Source: an uncultured Bacteroidales bacterium
Lineage (GTDB): Bacteria > Bacteroidota > Bacteroidia > Bacteroidales > UBA932
Assembly: GCA_905234775.1 (NCBI GenBank)
Contig: CAJOJC010000012.1
Span: 1-23,740 of the forward strand
Direction: 5' to 3'
DNA: 23,740 bases
The notes under the pieces were generated by a model. The model ran no database searches and was not told the origin of the DNA. It saw nothing but the letters and a program-made list of their open reading frames with translations. This document shows positions 1 through 5,471 of the stretch, in pieces. The translations under genes and the position numbers were made by a program. The number at the start of each line of letters is the position of its first letter. Position 1 is the first letter of the stretch.

Positions 1-724
1 AACCGCCCCTGAACAGCGGCAGAGCGAAGGCCATGGTCCTGCCCCAGGACAGCTCTCCCACGAACTTGCGGAAATACAGTCCGAGCAGCATATAGCCCAC
101 GAACCCGCTCAGGTAATAGAACACGCCGTACGCATTCCAGCTCGCCTCGCCCCACAGCGGGTAAAGCGCAGCATTCGGGATTCCCGACGGGCCATAGATC
201 ACCGGCGCGGGACCGCCCACAAGCTGACGAATCAGCGGGATCACGGTCGTGAAAAGCCAGATCCCCAGGTACACCTGCAGCTCGCGCTTCCCCACCTTCT
301 CGGCCCATGGCGATAGCAGCGGCATCAGAAGATACAGGCCGATGAGCATGTACACGAACCAGAGATGGCCGGCGGCGTAGTTGAAGTTCAGCAGCAGGTC
401 CTTGAAATTCTGGACCGGCTCTCCCCACGCGAGCGCGTAGACCACCGACCAGACCGCGAACGGGATCAGGATTCTGACCGCACGCCGCTTGAAAAATTCG
501 CCCGCGCTATAGTGGAGTGGGAACTGGAGGTAGCTCGAGGCCACGACGAACAGCGCCACGCACGCACGCGGCAGCACATTGAGGAACCCTACCCAAAAGG
601 CGTCGGCCTTCGTAAGAATCAGCGACCCCTCGCCGCCGAGGTAGAACGGTTCGCAGCTGTGGGTCAGCATCACCCCGAAGCAGGCGATGATGCGCAGCCA
701 GTCTATCCAGATTTCGCGTTTCAT
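1..724 (-). CDS. Membrane acyltransferase, family 3 (OafA/NodX-like), 3' end cut by the window edge
   Basis: The frame is open from ATG at 724 down to position 1 without a stop, giving about 241 residues. The N-terminus reads MKREIWIDWLRIIACFGVML, the usual start of acyltransferase family 3 (PF01757): a charged end, then a first membrane helix. It is followed by H21 in MLTHSC, a positive patch (FFKRRAVRILIPF) and GHLWFVYMLIGLYLLMP, also typical of this family. Such integral inner-membrane enzymes O-acylate surface sugars, lipids or glycans; the substrate cannot be told here. The ATG overlaps the stop of the upstream thioesterase gene as ATGA, so the two are probably translationally coupled. 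The remaining helices lie outside the window. The family call is strong and the specific role unknown. Confidence 0.85.
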   Translation of the reverse strand, partial: MKREIWIDWLRIIACFGVMLTHSCEPFYLGGEGSLILTKADAFWVGFLNVLPRACVALFVVASSYLQFPLHYSAGEFFKRRAVRILIPFAVWSVVYALAWGEPVQNFKDLLLNFNYAAGHLWFVYMLIGLYLLMPLLSPWAEKVGKRELQVYLGIWLFTTVIPLIRQLVGGPAPVIYGPSGIPNAALYPLWGEASWNAYGVFYYLSGFVGYMLLGLYFRKFVGELSWGRTMAFALPLFRGG

Positions 725-1443
725 AAGGCAAATTCCATTTTAACGAGGAAGCGGACGATATCGGCCGAGACCCCGCAGAAATACCAGACGTCGCCCTCGC
801 GCCCAAGGCGGAAATCGACCGTCATGCCGGGCGAGACCTCGGCGAAGTAGTTGATTTCGAGGTCCTTAAGTGCGTGGGAGGCGAGGTGGTCGAACGGCAG
901 AGCGTCGAACGCCCACTCGGTATAGCAGCAGTTGTTGACATGGCCGTTCGTATCGATCTCGCTGAACAGCGGGGCATGGGAGCCGGCCGGGGCCATGGTC
1001 ATGCCCTCGGGCAGAACGAGCTTGGTGCAGAACGGGAGGGTGTCCTCCTCGCAGTGGGAGTCCTCGCGGAACGGCGGCATCCCGCGGAAAATCGAGCGGT
1101 TCGCCAGGTCGAGCACGGTCCATGCCGAAGTCGCCTGCGCGAGCATGTCCGGGCCGCGGTAGATGCGGAAGTTACGGTGCCACAGCGGGCCGGTCTTACC
1201 GCGCGACCATGTCTCCAGGCTGAGCTCGTCGCCCCAGAGGGGCATGGACTTGAAGGAGACGTGGATACGGTTGAGGACCCACGCCAATCCGAGCGGACGG
1301 AGCGCGTCGTAACCGGCTCCGCAGAACGCTGATCCCGCGTAAGCCGCCTCCTGGAGATAACACTGCAGGTAGAACGGTTTCAGCCTGCTCTTGCAGTCCA
1401 CTTCGTGGCTCTGGACTTTAACGTTTATCGATACTTTATTCAT
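721..1443 (-). CDS. Acyl-ACP thioesterase
   Basis: This is a 240-residue protein of the acyl-ACP thioesterase family (PF01643, double hot-dog fold), which releases fatty acid from acyl carrier protein in the cytoplasm. The second half carries the family signature EIDTNGHVNNCCYTEW, with the catalytic Asn and His in NGHVNN, and the first half has WVLNRIHVSFKSMPLWGDEL, the usual strand-rich hot-dog start. I start it at MNKVSINV (1443) because everything upstream is repeat-derived. In-frame ATGs also occur at 1473, 1503 and 1563 and would add 10, 20 or 40 residues (DQVGDDDKKM units). Its stop overlaps the start of the acyltransferase gene (ATGA). It lies downstream of an FAD lipoprotein gene with a palindromic element between them. 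Confident in family; the start is uncertain. Confidence 0.87.
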   Translation of the reverse strand: MNKVSINVKVQSHEVDCKSRLKPFYLQCYLQEAAYAGSAFCGAGYDALRPLGLAWVLNRIHVSFKSMPLWGDELSLETWSRGKTGPLWHRNFRIYRGPDMLAQATSAWTVLDLANRSIFRGMPPFREDSHCEEDTLPFCTKLVLPEGMTMAPAGSHAPLFSEIDTNGHVNNCCYTEWAFDALPFDHLASHALKDLEINYFAEVSPGMTVDFRLGREGDVWYFCGVSADIVRFLVKMEFAL

Positions 1444-1530
1444 TTTTTTATCGTCATCCCCGACTTGATCCATTTTTTTATCGTCATCCCCGACTTGATC
1501 CATTTTTTTATCGTCATCCCCGACTTGATC
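1441..1530 (-). repeat. Three identical tandem 30-bp units carrying in-frame ATGs
   Basis: Positions 1441-1470, 1471-1500 and 1501-1530 are identical. On the minus strand each unit begins GATCAAGTCGGGGATGACG, continues with an A-rich stretch and ends in ATG. Thirty bases equal ten codons, so each unit adds an in-frame DQVGDDDKKM and a new candidate start for the thioesterase. The core of the unit is the left part of the 54-bp palindromic element at 1513-1566. Confidence 0.97.
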
Positions 1531-1566
1531 GGGGATCTTGGATGCCCGGTCGGAGCCGGGCATGAC
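1513..1566. repeat. 54-bp double-hairpin palindromic element, copy 1
   Basis: On the plus strand the parts are GTCAT (1513-1517), a 17-nt hairpin with arms CCCCGA/TCGGGG (1518-1534), a 9-nt spacer ATCTTGGAT, an 18-nt hairpin with arms GCCCGG/CCGGGC (1544-1561) and ATGAC (1562-1566). The ends GTCAT and ATGAC are themselves inverted repeats. It begins exactly at the stop codon of the FAD lipoprotein gene and could also act as a transcription terminator or processing site there. Two further copies lie at 8996-9049 and 9188-9241. Confidence 0.9.
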
Positions 1567-3488
1567 TATAGTATTACTTCACCATCGAGTCCGACCGCGC
1601 GGGAGTGGAAGGGGTCGAGGACCTCGTCGATCAGGCGGGCGGCTTCGAGGCGGGTGATGGTTGATTTGTTGCGAAGGTCGCTCTCAACGGTGTGGCCGGC
1701 TATAGATTCTATCAGTTCCACGAACGCAGCGCCGGTAATGGCGGCAGTGGAGTTGTCGTGGGGTATGCCGTAATAGTCTGTCAGGAAGAGTTCGCTCTTC
1801 AGGAGGCGATCGCCGGTGCGGAAGCGCATCTCGTTCGACCAGCCGATAGTCTCGCCCTTGCCGCGCATGATGCCGGTCGAACCGATGCGCTGGAGCACCT
1901 GGAAGTCGGGGTTCGAAGCTTCGAGGTCGAGATAAGGCTGGAGGCGGGCGCCGGCTTTGAGGAGCGCGTCCTGCACGTCGCGGACGGAGACCTCGCGGAC
2001 CTGTTTGCGCTGCCTGATCGCGAGTGCGGCCAGCGCTCCGGAGGCCTGGCCTAGCTCCATGGTCACGGGCTGAAGACGGGTCGAGCCGTTGATCAGGTTG
2101 GTAACGCTGATCGACTTCTCCGCTACGATGAAATTCTCGGCTGTTTTAGGCACGACGCAACCGAGCGGAACCGTGAAGGGCACTATCTTCGGGAAGTTGA
2201 TCGTGATGCTCTGCCAGTCGGGATACTGCCAGTGATGATGGTCGACGGGATAATCGCCCACGGCGATTCCGGTGCGGTAGCCATTGTAGTTGAAGGGCGA
2301 CGCGGCTTCATTAACGCTGAAAAGGTATTCGCCCTCGATACGGCGAGACTCTCTGTGGTAGGGAATGAGCGGGAAACGGTCTTCGGTAGGATATTGATCG
2401 TCCGCCAGGCCCCAGGTATTGTAGCCTATCTTCGTCTGGAGGTAGTAGAGGAAGCCAAGCGAGTGGAGTTTAGCGCGCTCGAGAGCCTGCGCCCGCTCCT
2501 CGCGGTTCATCTCGATGAGGTTAACATAATAATCGTTGCCGTGAATCGGCCAGTTGATCATTATCTCGCCGCCTGGCAGGAGGCCGTAGGACATCATCTC
2601 CTGAGCCGACCATATCGTCTGGCCGGTGGTGTTTTCTACGTTATACTGGCTCTTGCAGGAGTTGTAGTACAGGGATTCGTTGTAGCCCTCCGGCCGTGGG
2701 ATAGTGACGTCGCGACCGTAGTTTTTCAGGGTCATGACCATGGTCAGGTCCTGCACCACGTCGTTCGGGCCGATGGCCATCGATTCGCCCGCATACGAAG
2801 GGGAGTCCATACCCACGCGGTAGGGGATGCCGGCGGCGCGGGCCACGTCGCCCAGCTCCGTGCAGTCGATCACTACATCCGCCTCTATCGTCCTCGCTCC
2901 AGACGGGGTAGAGAACGTGGCGCTCCAGCCGCCGGCTCCCCTGCTGATCGATTCGAACACCGCTTCTTTGACGACCGTGAGATCGTTGTAGTTCGACACC
3001 CAGGTCTCGAAGATCTGCTCTGCCACCTTCGGGCTATAGAGCATGTTGCTCACCCATCCGGTCTTGAGCGCATCGAGTGAGCCGTAGTGCCGCACAAGTT
3101 CGTTAGCGAATTCGCCGAAAAGGCCCTGACGCATTTTGTGGTTCCCGTCGGTAGCGCTAACCCCGGCAGAGGTTAGCATTCCGCCCAGCCATGGGGTTTC
3201 CTCAACGAGAATGACGGTGACGCCCAGACGCGCCGCCTGAACCGCCGCACAAACGCCGCTTGAACCGCCGCCGATCACAAGAACAGTCCCTGTTCCATCT
3301 TCCACCGGGGGCTGTGGAGGCTCCGGCGGGGTCACGACCGTAGTGTCGACCGGCACCGGCACTTCGATGTCGACCGAATCCCGGGGCTCCACCTGAGGCT
3401 CGGGCCAGTCCGGAGTCTTGAACTGCGGATCTGGAACACAAGACGCTAGCAGCGCAACCGCTGCCAGCGTCGTTACAAAGCGGTTCAT
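1566..3488 (-). CDS. Exported FAD-dependent oxidoreductase lipoprotein
   Basis: This 640-residue protein starts with a lipoprotein signal peptide: MNRF, a hydrophobic stretch and the lipobox LASC with Cys17. A Pro/Val/Glu-rich linker of about 50 residues follows (roughly 18-66), then the Rossmann nucleotide-binding motif VIGGGSSGVCAA (GGGSSG at 73-78) and ETPWLGGMLTSAGVSATDGNH, typical of the FAD_oxidored family (PF12831). DVVIDCTELGDVARAAGI is the second FAD-contact region of this family. It should sit on the membrane facing the periplasm or cell surface. The substrate is unknown; relatives often lie in carbohydrate-use loci, but nothing here confirms that. It begins 17 bp after the malate dehydrogenase stop and probably shares its transcript. 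A 54-bp palindromic element follows its stop. Confidence 0.88.
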   Translation of the reverse strand: MNRFVTTLAAVALLASCVPDPQFKTPDWPEPQVEPRDSVDIEVPVPVDTTVVTPPEPPQPPVEDGTGTVLVIGGGSSGVCAAVQAARLGVTVILVEETPWLGGMLTSAGVSATDGNHKMRQGLFGEFANELVRHYGSLDALKTGWVSNMLYSPKVAEQIFETWVSNYNDLTVVKEAVFESISRGAGGWSATFSTPSGARTIEADVVIDCTELGDVARAAGIPYRVGMDSPSYAGESMAIGPNDVVQDLTMVMTLKNYGRDVTIPRPEGYNESLYYNSCKSQYNVENTTGQTIWSAQEMMSYGLLPGGEIMINWPIHGNDYYVNLIEMNREERAQALERAKLHSLGFLYYLQTKIGYNTWGLADDQYPTEDRFPLIPYHRESRRIEGEYLFSVNEAASPFNYNGYRTGIAVGDYPVDHHHWQYPDWQSITINFPKIVPFTVPLGCVVPKTAENFIVAEKSISVTNLINGSTRLQPVTMELGQASGALAALAIRQRKQVREVSVRDVQDALLKAGARLQPYLDLEASNPDFQVLQRIGSTGIMRGKGETIGWSNEMRFRTGDRLLKSELFLTDYYGIPHDNSTAAITGAAFVELIESIAGHTVESDLRNKSTITRLEAARLIDEVLDPFHSRAVGLDGEVIL

Positions 3489-3506
3489 GCGGACTCGCTT
3501 TTAAAA

Positions 3507-4493
3507 TTAAAGATTCGGGTTCTCCTTCTTCCAGTCTGCAACGGGAGGAACGATTCCGAGGTCGATGATCTCGTCGCGCATCTTGCAGAGGTGTGCGTAG
3601 GAGGCGTCGAGAGCTGCGAGCTCCTCGGGGGTACCGGTCGGGGCCACGAAGTGGACTCCGGTAGCGTCGATGGTGGTAGGCATGGCCATCATCACGTTCT
3701 TATACTTCTCGTTGTTGACGTAGGTTCCGGCAGGGAGGGTGAACTTAGCTCCGCCCATCGAAGCCTCGATCATCTTGATAGCGCAGTATGCAGGGCTCTG
3801 GAAGGAGCTGCGGCCGCGGAGTTTGATGATGGCGCTGCCGCCCTGGATAGTGTTCTGCTTGATCTCGGCGAAACGCTCGGGGCTGAGGCCCATCTCTGCG
3901 AGGGGCTTGCCGTCGATCTTGACCTGAGAGGCGAAAACTGCCATCTGCTCGCCGTGGCCGCCATAGGTGTGGGCTCCGGTAACCGAGCTCTGAGGTACGC
4001 CGAATTCCTTGGCGAGGTTGCTCTGGAGACGGGTGCTGTCGAGGGCTGCGAGGGAGGTGAGCTGGCTGGGCTTAAGGCCGGAGTGGATAAGAGCGGTAAG
4101 AGCGGTGACGTCTGCAGGGTTGAAGATAACGACGACATGCTTTACATCCGGGCAGTACTTCTTGATAAGGTCGCCGAACTCGGCAGCGATCTGGCAGTTG
4201 CCCTTGAGAAGATCTTCGCGGGTCATACCCTCCTTACGGGGTGCGCCACCCGAAGAAACGATGTACTTAGCATCCGTAAACGCAACAGCGGGATCTACGG
4301 TCCAGGTGATGTTTGCGTTCTCGAAGCCGCAGTGATACATTTCTTCCGCTACACCGTGGACACCGGGCTCAAAGATATCATAGAGACAGATGTTGGGTGT
4401 AAGGCCGAGCATAAGCGCGGTCTGGGCCATGTTGGAGCCGATCATTCCGCCGGCGCCTACGATGGTCAATTTTTCGTTGGTCAAGTACTTCAT
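3507..4493 (-). CDS. mdh: Malate dehydrogenase (NAD)
   Basis: This 328-residue protein of the lactate/malate dehydrogenase family interconverts malate and oxaloacetate with NAD(H) in the cytoplasm. It has the N-terminal dinucleotide fold LTIVGAGGMIGSNMAQ (residues 9-24), the active-site loop SSGGAPRKEGMTREDLLKGN with substrate-binding Arg residues, the NPAD motif, DSTRLQSNLA and the catalytic His in GAHTYGGHGEQM. Sequence style and length fit Bacteroidetes malate dehydrogenases, where the enzyme serves the reductive fumarate/succinate branch. It is transcribed divergently from the phosphopantetheinyl transferase gene. A TAAATTTG -7 element on the minus strand (4538 down to 4531) sits about 40 bases before the ATG. 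The FAD lipoprotein gene follows closely, with no evident functional link. Confidence 0.95.
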   Translation of the reverse strand: MKYLTNEKLTIVGAGGMIGSNMAQTALMLGLTPNICLYDIFEPGVHGVAEEMYHCGFENANITWTVDPAVAFTDAKYIVSSGGAPRKEGMTREDLLKGNCQIAAEFGDLIKKYCPDVKHVVVIFNPADVTALTALIHSGLKPSQLTSLAALDSTRLQSNLAKEFGVPQSSVTGAHTYGGHGEQMAVFASQVKIDGKPLAEMGLSPERFAEIKQNTIQGGSAIIKLRGRSSFQSPAYCAIKMIEASMGGAKFTLPAGTYVNNEKYKNVMMAMPTTIDATGVHFVAPTGTPEELAALDASYAHLCKMRDEIIDLGIVPPVADWKKENPNL

Positions 4494-4530
4494 AATGATA
4501 TAGTAATTGTAAGAATTCTCTATAGCGAGG

Positions 4531-4538
4531 CAAATTTA
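4531..4538 (-). promoter_or_regulatory. Candidate -7 promoter element for mdh
   Basis: On the minus strand the sequence is TAAATTTG, matching the Bacteroidetes -7 consensus TAnnTTTG. No clear TTTG -33 element is found at the usual distance, so the support is the -7 box and position only. Confidence 0.5.
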
Positions 4539-4549
4539 GTAAAAAACAC

Positions 4550-4557
4550 TATATTTG
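4550..4557 (+). promoter_or_regulatory. Candidate -7 promoter element for the phosphopantetheinyl transferase gene
   Basis: TATATTTG matches TAnnTTTG and lies 20 bases before the ATG at 4578. A -33 TTTG is not evident. It is divergent from the mdh element only 12 bases away, so the two promoters may interfere. Confidence 0.5.
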
Positions 4558-4577
4558 TGGCGGATTTTAAACCTTTT

Positions 4578-5219
4578 ATGGCACTATTTCTTACAAAAGA
4601 CCTGGACGACCCCGTCCACTTGCGCATCGGCGTCTGGCAAATTTCAGAGAGCGAGGCGGAGCTTCGCGCGATGACGTCCATCCCCTCAGACGAACTTGAG
4701 GAAATCTCCTACATTAAAAGCGAATCTTTAAGAAAACAGAAGCTGGCAGTACGTGCCCTTCTGGACGCTATGTTTGAAGACAAGGTCTACTTGTCCCACC
4801 ACGACAACGGCAAGCCGTACATCGAAAACGACGCTACCAATATCAGCATCACTCATACCGAACACTATGTCGCCATCATCCTCTCTACAGAGGCTGAGGT
4901 AGGTATCGACTGCGAGTCTCTTGACCGCGACTTCTCCGCGGTGGAGAAAAAAGCCCTCTCGGAAGACGAAATCGACGACCTGGACGACAATAAGCGCAAC
5001 GAACAGCTCGCTATTTACTGGTGTGCGAAAGAAGCTATCTACAAACTTACTTCTCAGTACGACGTAGACTTTGCAGAGCAGATCGAACTCGACAATTTCC
5101 GTTTCCGCGACGAAGGAGACCTCGACGCTACCTTTACAGACGACGACGGTTACGAGCAGGAGTACGAACTCCATTATTTTACTTTTGACCGCCACGTACT
5201 GGTCTGGGTAACCGATTAA
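4578..5219 (+). CDS. 4'-phosphopantetheinyl transferase superfamily protein
   Basis: This 213-residue protein is of the Sfp/AcpT type, which moves the 4'-phosphopantetheine arm of coenzyme A onto a Ser of a carrier protein, making it active. The key motifs are present: NISITHTEHYVAI (88-100) before the active site, VGIDCES with the Mg-binding Asp111 and Glu113, and WCAKEAIYKL (148-157) with the conserved W..KEA. I place the start at ATG 4578, just after a TATATTTG promoter box. The frame stays open far upstream, but that part is antisense to mdh. It is single-domain and acidic (many Asp/Glu after residue 105). Which carrier protein it serves is unknown; one possibility is the fatty acid ACP. 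A strong hairpin terminator lies downstream at 5301. Confidence 0.88.
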   Translation: MALFLTKDLDDPVHLRIGVWQISESEAELRAMTSIPSDELEEISYIKSESLRKQKLAVRALLDAMFEDKVYLSHHDNGKPYIENDATNISITHTEHYVAIILSTEAEVGIDCESLDRDFSAVEKKALSEDEIDDLDDNKRNEQLAIYWCAKEAIYKLTSQYDVDFAEQIELDNFRFRDEGDLDATFTDDDGYEQEYELHYFTFDRHVLVWVTD

Positions 5220-5223
5220 AAAG

Positions 5224-5232
5224 TTATCCACA
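5224..5232 (+). promoter_or_regulatory. DnaA box 1
   Basis: TTATCCACA is a perfect match to the high-affinity DnaA box. It lies 248 bases before the nrdD start codon. Confidence 0.7.
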
Positions 5233-5300
5233 AAAAGGGCCTGAACGAGTAACAAAAGAGTTATCGATTTAGAATATTTCTAATTTAGCCGCTTTTCTAT

Positions 5301-5334
5301 ATCCCTGTTGGTCAATGACTTAACAGGGATTTTT
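5301..5334 (+). terminator. Intrinsic terminator after the phosphopantetheinyl transferase gene
   Basis: Arms ATCCCTGTT (5301-5309) and AACAGGGAT (5322-5330) are perfectly complementary with a 12-nt loop and are followed by a T run. The T run merges into the right arm of the DnaA-box inverted repeat. Confidence 0.8.
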
Positions 5335-5340
5335 AGTTTT

Positions 5341-5349
5341 TGTGGATAA
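5341..5349 (-). promoter_or_regulatory. DnaA box 2 (inverted)
   Basis: TGTGGATAA is a perfect DnaA box on the minus strand. Its edge is 42 bases upstream of the nrdD -7 promoter element, where a bound DnaA could touch RNA polymerase. Confidence 0.7.
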
Positions 5350-5390
5350 CTTTTTATCCCGGAAACCATTTTTTATGGAAAAGCTTATTC

Positions 5391-5398
5391 TATCTTTG
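5391..5398 (+). promoter_or_regulatory. Candidate -7 promoter element for nrdD
   Basis: TATCTTTG matches TAnnTTTG. At the usual -33 distance there is only a T-rich stretch (5369-5374), so this promoter may need an activator. Transcription from it would give a leader of roughly 65-70 nt containing a 7-bp hairpin (TCCTTGC 5426-5432, GCAAGGA 5445-5451) and a seven-codon open frame, MKPSLLS (5417-5440). Confidence 0.55.
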
Positions 5399-5471
5399 CA
5401 TATACCAATTCAAATAATGAAGCCATCCTTGCTCTCCTAAATCGGCAAGGACTTAAAATATTCGCCACATT

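Larger units (their letters stand above)
5217..5356. repeat. Perfect 20-bp inverted repeat, each arm holding a consensus DnaA box
   Basis: The left arm 5217-5236 reads TAAAAAGTTATCCACAAAAA and the right arm 5337-5356 is its exact reverse complement, separated by 100 AT-rich bases. Each arm contains TTATCCACA, the ideal DnaA box (5224-5232 forward; 5341-5349 reverse). The left arm includes the stop codon of the upstream gene. A terminator hairpin lies inside, so the region can be drawn as a nested cruciform. Confidence 0.93.

Noticed and set aside
1441..1530. Short direct repeats resembling a CRISPR array
   Set aside because: The 30-bp units are contiguous with no spacers, and no cas gene is present.
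4546..4560. Sequence resembling an NrdR box (ACACTATATTTGTGG)
   Set aside because: The second half deviates from the NrdR consensus and the site lies in the mdh/phosphopantetheinyl transferase promoter, not before nrdD. It is explained by the -7 element TATATTTG.
3591..4577. Long plus-strand open frame extending the phosphopantetheinyl transferase upstream
   Set aside because: It is antisense to malate dehydrogenase, which has full family motifs. The transferase begins naturally at 4578 after a promoter box.
5217..5356. Inverted repeat as the ends of a small mobile element
   Set aside because: No target duplication is visible, nothing inside codes for protein, and the left arm includes the stop codon of an intact gene. 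DnaA boxes explain the arms better.
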